From Combretum micranthum (lineage: Eukaryota; Streptophyta; Magnoliopsida; Myrtales; Combretaceae): DNA of 64,000 bases. The DNA is taken from contig JAMXBD010001372.1 in NCBI GenBank assembly GCA_024138025.1, forward strand, positions 186,001 through 250,000. The letters are read 5' to 3'. The notes below the pieces were generated by a model that had not been told where the DNA came from, ran no database searches, and saw only the letters and a program-made list of their open reading frames with translations. The position numbers were made by a program, and so were the translations under genes. This document shows, one piece after another, positions 47,406 to 58,485 of the stretch; position 1 is the first letter of the stretch; each line of letters begins with the position of its first letter.

Positions 47406-48117
47406 TTTGTTATACAATCTGTAAAACAACTAAACAGACCATCATTTTAATTAATAACCTATATAATGTCTTTTGAGTTTATAATTCATATTTTAGCAAC
47501 TTTATCAACATTGAACTTGGTTCTGTTATTTATGTTATTAGGGTTTAAGATCTTTCGAAACTCTAAATAACATGCTAACTTGACTAATAGAGATTTAACA
47601 TCTTTAAGATAAAGTATGAAATATATTATGTGATTGATATGGTTAAAAAAAGGGGTTATAGATGAAAAAAGACGCCAAAAATCAACTTATATAAGGTGTA
47701 AAATATAACAGTTACTTTAAAATGTAAAATACAATAAATAAAACTTATGTTTTCTCATTAAATAAGTCAAGTCATAAAAGGACAATTCATAACACATAGG
47801 TCATAAAAATGAAAAAAAAAAAAAAAGAAAATTAAACGTATTGTTTATAATATTTTAGTACACCCTTAAAAAATTTGGCTCATCAAATCTTTCGTCCAAG
47901 TTCTAGAAGGAATACTTTATAGATCAACATTTGAAATAGTCAAATATCGAATAAAATGAAAAGAGAAAAATTACAAAGGTCAAACTTTTATTTGAAAAAA
48001 CTGCCTATAACCTTTTAAATTTTGATATGGTCACGGCACAATTCTAAAGCTGTTACTAAGCAACACTCTCTAAACTCTTATAAATTGATAATACCGAAGG
48101 AAATATATTTTTTTAGG
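47406..48117. other. Intergenic; no gene recognised
   Basis: AT-rich, with a poly-A run at 47812-47826 and no sustained open frame. Confidence 0.4.
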
Positions 48118-48480
48118 TTAATGATAAAAATACTACTTAAATTTTTGCAAAAAGAATAATTAGATATTTAAAATTTGATTTTGAATAATTTGATACATGC
48201 GCAAAGTTTTTCTTGAATTTTTTCATCCTTAAAGTTTAGTTTTAATAATTTTGGTACCTAAATAAAGTTTTTATTAAACTTTTCATATATGAAGCAAATA
48301 AAATGAGATATAAAAAAAGTCCATAAAGAGTTTGCTTAGTTATCAAAATGATCAAAACCAAACTTTAAAATAAAAAAAGCCAAGGAAAACTTTATTCATG
48401 TGTCGAATTATTCAAAACCAAATTTTAGGTATCTAATTATTCTTTTATAAAAGTTCAGGTACCATTTTTGTTATTATCTC
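48118..48480. repeat. Foldback MITE-like repeat, family A relative
   Basis: Opens 'ttaatgataaaaatactact' and closes with the inverted 'aaaagttcaggtaccatttttgttatta'-type arm. Interior phrases 'caaagtttttcttgaatttt' and 'gaaaactttattcatgtgtc' are inverted relative to each other, so the fold extends well inward. Confidence 0.5.
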
Positions 48481-48724
48481 TATTTTTTTATTTAAAAATA
48501 AATAAATAAGCATTAGGATCATCATTAGGTGTATTAGTGCATCTTGATAAGATGAAGGAAGGCTTCCACAATGAAGTTTAAATTACGTATGCCAATTTGA
48601 GAGGAGTTGTTTTTATCGTTGTTGTTGTTATTATTAGAATTATTCACGCTGAAATCAAAGTTTAGGAATTCATATGTATGTTTAGGAGTTATTTGCCAAT
48701 TTATTTCCTATGAAAATAGCTATC

Positions 48725-49022
48725 GGCTCGTTTACTTCGCTGAATGAATAAGCTGTAATGGAATCCCTATTATGAAGGAATGGAATAGAGCTGTAATAAG
48801 ATTTTTCTTTATTAATTTTTTATTTAAATTGTGGTATTTTAAAAAAAAGACAGTTTCAGTATTGAATTGGTATTCATAGGTTTGAATAAAGAATGACTAT
48901 TCAATGTTTTATGTAATAGGATTCATCGTGGAATCGCTATTCAACGGACTAAATGGCGTAATAGCTATTCATAAGGAATAAGATTGTAATGGAATTGCAA
49001 TTATAGTGAAGTGAACGAGCAG
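48725..49022. repeat. hAT-like MITE ('ggctcgtttacttc...gaagtgaacgagc')
   Basis: Terminal inverted repeats: 'gctcgtttacttcgctgaat' on the left and 'gaagtgaacgagc' on the right, with the 'aatggaat' and 'ataag' themes mirrored inside. A related right end, 'cgaagtgaacaagtt', occurs at 50508-50522. No clear target duplication and no ORF. Confidence 0.55.
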
Positions 49023-50153
49023 TATATGTATAAGCTATTGATAGCAATATACTAATTACTATATTGTGAAATTGTATACATATTTGGAAAATTCTATTGT
49101 AACATATAAACAAAATAAGAGTGTATAAATTTTAACATGAACTCTAAGTTAATACTCTTATAATCTTGTTGTATTTAAACCGATCTAAAAAACATAGAAA
49201 ATTAAGTCGAGTTGACTTTTTATAAACCACGTGTTGATGTATCTTGAATTTATGCCCGTGAGTGAAGAAGCTTTTTTCCTTTCTTATTGGGATTTTCTAT
49301 ATCTCAAACCTTAATGGTGCAATTATAACGCCGCGTAGGAACGACTTAAGATTTTGTCCCTTCTATTTGTTTATATGTCGATTCGTGATTGATTCTAACA
49401 TTCTTTAATGAAAATTTAAACTACTCGTCTCAAGGAGTGATTGGTGGCGAAATATGAGATTGTCATACCTCCCCGCGGGGTACTCATAAACAAATTAAAG
49501 AATAAAATCAAGACCACTTCACATGCTGTTTTTTATATCAATTTTGATTCTGGAATTACTATTATATATTCGGTTCAATTTTCATTTTTTTTTAATTTTA
49601 TACCAAAAGGTGCAAGTAGATATAGGCAATAAATTTAATATTTTAATATGGTACGAGCAACTTCGAACTCTAGCCGTAAAATTGAAGGAAAAAAAAAAAC
49701 AATAAAACAACAAATTTTATATACCTTAGTTTTTTTTAAGGTTATGTACTTTGAAAAGTAAAATTTGGACAACTTTAAGTAGTACCGCGGCGCATTTGCC
49801 AACTCCTACGTATTATGCCTGTTTCTTAATGCCACTTTCCGATGTAATTTTCGTGGGAGTCAGGTCCGCCCTGCGTAAAGTTCCAAGAGGATTTATAAAA
49901 TTTGGCAACTTAGTCTTTCTACTTAGAAAAAGTTTAATAAATATGATATGTCACGCGAGCAGTAAATCATAACCGATTTATTTTAAACAAATGGTAAAAA
50001 CTGTGTGTAGTTTTTGTAAGATTATCTCTATAAAAAATTTTACCAATAAATATGTCTTATTAATACATCACATTTAATTAATCTTTTCTTATTACAATCT
50101 CTTCATTTAAAATGAATAACTATTTATTCCCTTCTAGTACTACATAAAGCTGC
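49023..50153. other. Intergenic; no gene recognised
   Basis: Short plus-strand frames at 49441-49632, 49523-49705 and 49751-49972 show no domains or codon-use signal. Confidence 0.4.
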
Positions 50154-50221
50154 TATCAAGATGTTCAATTAAGAAGAATGATAATTCTATCAAGATGTTC
50201 AATTAAGAAGAATGATAATTC
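50154..50221. repeat. Short tandem duplication, 34-bp period
   Basis: 'tatcaagatgttcaattaag' plus 'aagaatgataattc' is present twice in a row without mismatch (50154-50187 and 50188-50221). It sits near the left side of a MITE-like block ending near 50522. Confidence 0.8.
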
Positions 50222-51239
50222 ATTATGAATTGCTATTATGTAAAATGATAAATAGTAATCCATGTTCTTATTCACATGAATTATCATTAAATGGTTTATT
50301 TTTCAACTTTCTTATAACTAATCTTGCCTTGAAAATATCACCTATACAATTATCATCTCTCTATAGACGAGAGCATTATAGATATTTTAAGTTTTACTCC
50401 GATAATTATTTGTTTTATTTTTTATACGAAATAAACATTGTAATAGCTATTACTATTCTATTACAGTCATGATGAAATGGAATTCAATCACCCTCTTATT
50501 CCATATGTCGAAGTGAACAAGTTATTAATATTTATGTATTCCATTGTTATTGTTGTGTTCTTTTTGGTTATCATAAGTACTATCTCCAAAGCTCTTTGAA
50601 ACATTAGCTTTTTATCCTTTCAAAATTTATTATTTTATTTTCAAAAACTAAAGGATAAATGTCAAATTTAGTATCTACATTTTACCAAAAAATTTAATTT
50701 GGTCTTTTATCACTTGCTCGAATTTAGTAAAGGCTAGATGAAGAGAACTTGGGCTTAGATTGTTATGATGGACGATCTACAAAATAAAAACTCGATAAGT
50801 GATACACTGGAGGCCCAGTGCAGCCACTCCAATGCTTAAGTGAAAAATCATAATCAGAAGCATGTAGATTAAATGTGTATAATGGGTTGAAAGTAAAATT
50901 ACTGTTCCCATTGGGGGAAATGAGTACCTATAGTTAGTTGATCTAGCAATTGCAAGCGTCACGGGGTCATAGATAAGTGGGTGAGTAGGCAGTTGACAAC
51001 AGTTGCAAAGAATGTAGAGTAGACCCACTACTCCACTATTGTGCATGCAGAACTTAACTAAGTGACTACTATTGAGTGGCATATAAGGCAAGGCCAATAA
51101 AATGCTAGGGTAGTGATCAAATGTCAAGCGAGGTTAGTGGATGTCTAGATAGGGCCTTATGTTATATTCATCATGGTTAGGGCCAAGGTTTAGTTGAGTG
51201 GTTCAATTCATTCGTGGGTTAGACTTGGTTTTGGTGTTC
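50222..51239. other. Intergenic with a hAT-like MITE remnant; no gene recognised
   Basis: 50222-50522 ends with 'cgaagtgaacaagtt' and probably belongs to the 48725 MITE family. The 116-codon minus frame at 50777-51127 has no domain I recognise; codon content looks like random AT-rich DNA. Confidence 0.4.
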
Positions 51240-51590
51240 TATATTCCATTTTATACCATCAACAGTACTTAAACTTTGTCATGATCAATTTTTACCTAAT
51301 TAAACTTTTGTTACTATTTTTACTACCTCCTTAATAGTATTTATTCTCTTTACGATTTGGAAGAGACAACGAATTATTAAATTTTTACTACTTCTCTTAA
51401 CACTATTTAATACTTAATAAGCTACTTCTTTCGTGCCAAGAAGCATAGCAAACGGTATTAGTGAGGTAGTAAAAATAACCACGAAAAGTTTAATTGAATA
51501 TTAAATTGATTATTTCAAGATTCAAGTACCAAATCAAAATTTTATACAAAATTTTAGTACCAAATTTGATATTTTTACCAAAACTAAATG
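51240..51590. repeat. Foldback MITE-like repeat, family B
   Basis: Left part 'cagtacttaaactttgtcat', 'gatcaatttttacctaatta' and 'actatttttactacct'; right part, in inverted order, 'gaggtagtaaaaataac', 'aaagtttaattgaatattaa' and 'tttagtaccaaatttgat'. No ORF. Confidence 0.55.
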
Positions 51591-54239
51591 CGTAAAAAAA
51601 TATACTTATTTTTCCTATTCCTATTTTTCTTACCAAAGATTAATGTCCCTAGAAACCTGTCAATATTATTTTAGTACTATATTACTATTTTATTTTTTTT
51701 TGGGCCAATTTAGTACTATATTATTTAACAAGTGCGATCTCAACCGAAAAAAACCAACCCTTATGATGATGAATTATTAACATGTACTTTTAGATTTTTT
51801 AATGCATCATCCATAACCAGCCGTAAAAAGAACTCTTCTTTTTGTTTTACTATAGTTTTTGCTTTTACAGCGTGCACCTTTTTTTAAAACTAAAAAGATT
51901 AAAAAGGTTTTAACCCTTTTCTTTTTCAAAATCAAACTTAAACAATTATATTTCCACCGATTATGTGGGGCTTCATTTTGCTAAGTCAAACGGGTTTTGA
52001 CCGAAAACTCAGTAAATTAATTATAGCTACCTAATGCAAGCATGGGTCTTAATAACTTAATAACATGTATTCAATTGCATCACATCCAGTAAGATACTTG
52101 TTATCTTTTCAAAATTAATCTAATATTTTACACAAAAATATGTATATTAAAATTGTACATATAATTTTTTTAAACGTTAAATACATTCAAAACACTGATC
52201 TTCACTATTTTCACGCACACATATATATTATCCAAAATATTATCTATTAAGATCTTTTTAATTGCCAAAGGGTCTCAATATCGGTTGTTGTTAGGAACAT
52301 GACTCTAGTGATAATTTGGGCTTGGTTTTCCCTCTTTTAAATTAGCCAAGGTCCTTACTTCCTTGGTGCATAAGAAGTTTTACCAAAAATATAAAATATT
52401 ATTGTGAAAAATGATACCAATTCAACTCTTTTTTTTTTCCTTAATATATATAAAAAGTAGAGTAAGCCAATAATAAGCGTTTTTCCTTGATTGATTTATA
52501 TAAGTATATCCTAGGATACTTAAACTATAAGACAACCACACCAATCAATCAAAACTAGCTTTTTAGCGGTTCCTTTATTAACTTTAGCGAGACAATCAAA
52601 CGTTGAATGTTTGTTAAGGATAACTCAAAAAGTAAGTAACACAAATTTCTTTTAAATAAATTTCCCTATAAACTACCAAGGCATAAGAGACATGAGGAGA
52701 GGATAATCACTGAGGCATATTTGGTCTAATTGGGCAATTTTTTTCACCTTCATAAGACTGAAAATCATCTAATTAAGCTTTAAAAGGCAGACTACTTTGC
52801 CTCAATGACTTACCTCTTTTGTTTTGTTAAAAATTGAACTAAAGAGGCAAAAACTCACATTTGATATAAATAAAGCAGAGTCTGGTCTCTTTATTTTAAT
52901 CAAAGGCATTTTTACCTTTTTCTTTCAATTTATTCATTTTTCTTTTTGCTTTTTAAAAACACAAACGTAAAATTATTTGTTTTGTGCCTTTTTGTTTTTT
53001 TATAATAAATAATTATATAAATATTAAATATATCATATATCATTTTATAATATTTTTAAATTTTACGTTTGAATTTACTTATTGTAGCAAAAAAAGGAAA
53101 TAATATCACACTATAAAGATAATTTATCTACACCAATGGTACGCATTCAAGTCCTCAAATTATTGAAATAATACAAAGCGTACAAGTCTTGCCAAAAATA
53201 ACAACACTTAATAACATAAAAATAAGAAAGGTAGATCCTAACGACAAAACATAGTGCATCTAGGTGATGTATGTTTATGAATATATCTATTTATCAACAT
53301 TTACCTAGTAGTGAGTTCTCAACCTTTTTCTTTTCTTTTATGAATCCTCAAAGTTTTCAAATTTTCACAAAAAGAAAATTCTTGCCAACTCAATTAATTT
53401 TTCATCCATCGTAGACGTATCTCAAGTTCAAATTGGCCTTGGGGCAGCCAATCAAGGTCCTTGTGGTATGCACGATTTTTTTTTTTTTTTTGACAATTTT
53501 TTCCTTTATTTCAACTTTTAGATTTTTTTTCTATTATGTGATAAAATTAAAGTAGTCAAAATATTATGTAATAAAAGATATAATATTAATATTTTGTTAA
53601 CTTAATTGTTATGGACTAATTACAATAGACAAAAGTGTTGAAAATTCTTATTTTGTAAAAGTTAAAAGATAGTTAATGATTCAAATAAAAGTAGAAAAAG
53701 AAAAAGAAAGGAAAGAGAGGATGATGACACAAATAAAATACAAAACTAAATTTTAAGAAATAAATGTGTTTTTTTATTAAATACAAGAAGAAGATGTACT
53801 TATATTAGAGTTAATAATATTCTTAGTACACATATTATATGCCCAGCCCCGGTTTGCTCATAATAAATTTAATTATTATAATATATTAAAATTATGTGCT
53901 ATATTTATATTTATACCTTTAATAAAATAAAATTTGCCTAAGTATGTACCATGTAAACACATAAATCCTCTATATATTATATATAGATTAAAATTAAAAT
54001 ACCCTAACAATTAAAAGATAGACCAACATAACCATAAAAGTTTCCATTTTTTGTTTCTAATTATCCATATCATCCGTTCACCAAATGCTTGGTGGAATAG
54101 AACGGTCCATAATTACGCAACATCGTCAAAACGTGTTAATCAGTTAACTATTTATGTATAGTTTTTCGTTGATTTGTTCGAGAAAAGTTAGTTTCATGTA
54201 CCTTTCTAGAAAAATTAGTTTCCTTGTAAGGATGACCTG
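51591..54239. other. Intergenic; no gene recognised
   Basis: AT-rich throughout, with poly-T at 53471-53489 and no open frame of note. Nothing supports a gene or RNA here. Confidence 0.4.
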
Positions 54240-54445
54240 AGGTTTACATCACGTTTAATTAATTAATAAAAAATTTTATAGCCTTGTAAAGCATAACATA
54301 TTTCAGATAATTATTTAATTATTAAAATAAATATAATAATTAAAATATTAATCATTTTAATAATTTAATCATGAATAAGTATAATATGAAACATTAGATA
54401 ATGATAGACAAATTTCATTAAAATTAATTATAAAACCATAAAATT
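54240..54445. repeat. MITE-like repeat, family C
   Basis: Contains 'taattattaaaataaatata', 'attttaataatttaatcatg' and 'caaatttcattaaaattaat', the shared family core in the same orientation as the copies at 63.1 and 63.8 kb. Confidence 0.5.
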
Positions 54446-54626
54446 ACTTTAATTATATTATTAAAAAGATTTAAAACTGCTGTCTTGCTCATCTTGTCTT
54501 GTTTGCTGCAGAAGTTATTGTTTCTTTACTTAGTTGCGTCCCCAGACAGCAAGCCCACCATGGATTTTACGCGCGTTTTTGTTCAAAAGGAAATAATACT
54601 GGCGTATAATTCAAAATCATCCCCTT

Positions 54627-54830
54627 AGGGTCTGTTTGAATATTCCAGTCTTTTTTTATAATATTTTTATTATTTTCAAACAGATATTTATCATGAAATA
54701 AATATTAATAAAAAATTAATAATTTTAGTTATAAAATAACTAAACAAATATGATATAATATGATATAAATATGATACATATAAGTTATAGATGCAAATTA
54801 GATGTAGATAAAAATCTGACAATCCAAAAT
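54627..54830. repeat. hAT-like MITE ('agggtctgtttgaa...ctgacaatccaaa')
   Basis: Left end 'agggtctgtttgaatattcc'; right end 'gataaaaatctgacaatcca'. Interior phrases 'aacagatatttatcatgaaa' and 'gcaaattagatgtagataaa' match the other copies. The 83-codon minus frame (54691-54942) crosses it and is spurious. Confidence 0.6.
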
Positions 54831-55204
54831 AAAAAATTCTGTAAATCAATATGTATGCGTGCGTGTGTATATATTTAACATTTAATTGAATAATATATCC
54901 CTTATCATTAATTTTCGACAAGAAACGGGAACTTGAACTCATTTTCTTTCAATGGGAAACAATCTTCATGCAAATTTCCATATAAGTCTTTGGTCACGAT
55001 CAATTCAACTAATAAAATTATACATGCAATCGTTTATTTATGTTATTAATTAGTGAATACTTGTAACTAGATTTCTTATCCCCTTAAAAGTTATTAAAAA
55101 CAATAGAATTACTGGATGAATCCTTTTCATTTCATTAAAAATTACTTTTTCATGCACTTCCACATTCAGCCATATAAATTCTACAATTGTATTTTATTTT
55201 AGCG

Positions 55205-55525
55205 AAAATGCCTTTTTTGGACAATCAAGTATCAAAACTTTTAAAAAGTCTAATTTCATACATAATTAAACTTTTTGTGTCTCTAAATATTATTTATTTA
55301 ATCATTAGTTGACATATGTCAATCACTTTAAGAAACAATAAAAGAATAGAAATAGTGAAAAGAGACACAAAAAGTTTAATTAGATATGAAATTTGACATT
55401 TTAAAAATTCAAATACCTAAAAGGATGCGAAAAATTTAATTATGCATTAAATTAGATTTTTAAAAAAATTAAAGTACCTAATTATCCATTTTGGTAAAGT
55501 TCATATGCTAAAAGGGATTTTTTTT
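55205..55525. repeat. Foldback MITE-like repeat, family B
   Basis: Left arm 'aatgccttttttggacaatc' and right arm 'aaagttcatatgctaaaagg' are inverted counterparts. The interior 'actttttgtgtctctaaata' is mirrored by 'agagacacaaaaagtttaat'. Same plan as 29569-29850. Confidence 0.6.
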
Positions 55526-56569
55526 TTCACTATACTTTAATAGTAATTTTATGATTATTTTATTCTTTATGAAGGACTAATTTTTCATTTTCAGTGGAAC
55601 TGCATAATTCAATAAGTTAAGCAAGCATTGAAAACATTCTCCATAACTCAGTCAACTTAGATTATTATTAGCAGTACAAAAGGTAGAATTCGGATAATAT
55701 AAAAATCATATTATAGTTCTATTTCATTCAATTATATTAGTTATTTCATTAGTCTTATTCTTTCAATGTAGTAAATGAGCTATATATGTTTTATCATATT
55801 ATGTTACGATTTCATATCGATTCTATAAAAAATTATAAAATATATACACCTAAAGGGCTCTCTTAATAGTTTAATTTTTTTAGTTGAGCTCTTCCTTTAG
55901 ACTTAGTATCTAACATTTAGTATTTTCATTGAGAGATCGATACTAACGGAAAGAATGATCTAGGAAGAAGCGAACTGAAAATGGATTACTTAGAAAATGA
56001 CTACCTAAAAAAAAGAGCTAGAATATAGGTACCTAGAATAAAAGAAATCCAGAGTGGATCACCTTTAACGTTTGTCCTAAAAAAAGAAAAAAAAAAGAGA
56101 TAATATATGTATATATGTAATGGCCACTTTCAAGTTGTAATAATATTTTTATATTTGGTTGGGATAATCCATAAAAAAGCTAATGGGCACGATCGACATT
56201 TCACTTTCGTATTGAGTAAACAGGACAGACATATCTTGCAGTGCGACGTTATCAGTTTTGACACCTGGCACTTATAGTACATTATCTATGCATCTTATAT
56301 AAACTTATAGCTAGACCGATCACACATGACCAAATCCTTTCGCCGAAATTTTCGGGATAAAGGATTAGAACGTGTCATGTCATTTTCCATCTATCAATCA
56401 TCAATTAATATATTAATACGTGTATGGGTAATATGGAAATTTTCAGGAGTAAACTGGGGTTTTTTTTTTTTTTTTTTTTCCCAAATTTGACTCTCTAGAG
56501 CTTGACCGCCCCAGAACAGGCCGCCTTAGCAAGATCTTAGTCCTCGAATTCGGAGCTTGACCAAATCAA
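55526..56569. other. Intergenic; no gene recognised
   Basis: AT-rich with a poly-T run at 56460-56480. No open frame or repeat family recognised. Confidence 0.4.
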
Positions 56570-57070
56570 GGGGTTAATATAATTTTAATAAAATATAAGT
56601 AAAATATATAATTAAATATCTTAATTTTAAAATTAATTAATTTAATAGATAAATTTTAAAATTAATTAATTTAATACCGAAAATTATTTTTCGTGTATAT
56701 TAATAATGCTATCATAACATTAGTTAAGATACATGAAAAGTAATTTCAATTATTAAATTGATCAATTTCAAAGTTTATATATCTAAGGGTTTGTTTGTAT
56801 AGCTTTTTTAGACAAATACAAATACTTTTTTCAAAATTTTTTCTAATAAATTGTTTATTAAGAAATAGATATAGATAAGAAAAAAATTGACAGTTTTCAT
56901 GAAAATATCAAATAGATCAAATACATATAAAATATAAGTACAAATCGGATATATTTACATATATCTTTTTGATACAGATACAGATACAGATAAAAACAGA
57001 CCATCCAAACAGACCTTAAATATCTAATTACTATTTTGTCAAAATTCAAGTATCATTTGCAACATTCACT
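56570..57070. repeat. Family A foldback repeat, split by a nested MITE
   Basis: The two halves 56570-56784 ('...ttgatcaatttcaaagttta') and 57019-57070 ('...ttgtcaaaattcaagtatca', then 'tttgcaacatt') join into a normal family A copy when 56785-57018 is removed. Confidence 0.6.
56785..57018. repeat. hAT-like MITE nested in the family A repeat
   Basis: Starts 'aagggtttgtttgtatag' and ends 'ccatccaaacagacctta', good inverted ends. The flanks 'tatatcta' and 'aatatcta' match at seven of eight bases, the 8-bp duplication typical of hAT elements. The interior has a 'gatacagatacagatacaga' microsatellite. Confidence 0.7.
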
Positions 57071-57513
57071 CCTAGCATACAAGAACACAATTCAAGAAGT
57101 TTTTTTTCTTTTTTTTTTTTTTTTTGCTATTACAATTTGATAAGGTCTAGATAACAGAATTGGATTATTTACCAATACCAATTTAAGTTTGTAAAAAAGA
57201 ACCATATTCTTCTTGGCAATTTGAAGTAGCATGACATGATTATATCACTATTATCTCATATTTGAATATCATAGCATATACTAAATATAAAATAAGGAAT
57301 TAGAGAATTCAGAATAAAAATATTCTTCCTAAAACTTAAGACTGCAAAAGAGTCAAGCTAAACCAGGTTTTTAAAGGCTCGAGTTCGGCTTTTTTAAAAT
57401 TTATCAAGCTCCAGTTAAGCTTTTCATTGAGCCTAAAATTTAAGCTCTAGTTTGGCTCGTTCAGCTAAATGAGCTTTAATTCAAGTTTAAGGTCAACTTG
57501 TTTACGAAACCAG

Positions 57514-58485
57514 GGCAAGATTTGATTCAGTATAAGTAATTGTTGACAGGCTTACTAAGGTAACCCACTTTATACTTATTAAAACCAAGTATACCATGGA
57601 GCAGTTGGCAAACCTGTACATCAGATAGATAGTGAGGTCACAATGGATACTAGTGACTATAGTGTAAGATAGAGATACTAGATTTGCAAAGAGATTTTAG
57701 AAGAGTCTACACAAAGCTTTAGGCACTGAAGTGGTTGTCACTACCGCCTATCACCCTCAGATCGATGGGTAATCCGAGCAAACCATCCGAATCCTATAAG
57801 ATATGTCTAGGGGGTGTATTTTAGATTTTGGGGGTAAGTGGAATGAACACTTACCTTGGCGAAGTTTGCATATAATAACAACTATCAGGCATCATTTGTG
57901 ATACCACCTTGTGAAGTCTTGTATGGTAGGAAGTGCAGGTCAACAATCCATTGGGATGAAATAGGTAGCAAACAAATAAGTTGTTCATGAGGTCAAAGCG
58001 ATCAGGTAGAGGTTGTAAGCTACTTAAAGCTACCAGAAAATTATGCAAACAAGAGGAGGAGACCGTTGGAGTTTCAAGTAGGCCGAGAGCATATCCTGCT
58101 TAAGATCTCACTAGCTAAAGATATTGTCAAGTTTGGTTTGAGGGGCAAGTTAAACTCTATGTAGGTAGGTCCCTTTGAAGTCTTGAAGCAAATGGATGAT
58201 GTGGCTAATAGGTTAGCGTTACCACCTAGTTTAGATGGGGTACACAATGTATGTAATGATTCTATGTTAAGAAAGTATGTGAGGGATCCTAAGCAGATAG
58301 TAGCCTTGGAACCGTTGAAAGTGCAACCAAATTGTTGATACCAAGAGCAGATTCTAAGAAGTCATGTGATCAAATATATGGAAGTACAATGGATAAATCA
58401 AACAAAGCGGGAAGCTACTTGGGAACTAAAGGAGGAGATGTGGATAAAATATCCCGAGCTTTTTAATGAGCTAGGTAACTTTTGA
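57514..58485 (+). pseudogene. Gypsy chromovirus integrase and chromodomain, decayed
   Basis: Integrase core phrases appear in changing frames: IVDRLTKVTHF from about 57539, DRDTRF near 57671-57688, TAYHPQIDG near 57742-57768, LDFGGKWNEHLP near 57821-57856. Then come RRRPLEFQ-like and LPPSLDGVHNV (near 58220-58250), SMLRKYVRDPKQ and VALEPLKVQPN (near 58300-58333). The chromodomain VQWINQTKREATWELKEEM is at about 58384-58440, ending YPELF. Several in-frame stops, for example in the 'IVSDRD' and 'TDGQSE' positions, abolish function. Chromoviral integrases use the chromodomain to target chromatin. Gag, protease, RT and RNase H are absent, so the 5' part was lost. Confidence 0.88.

Noticed and set aside
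50777..51127. 116-codon minus-strand ORF
   Set aside because: Length is possible by chance in this window; no domain, promoter or poly(A) context.
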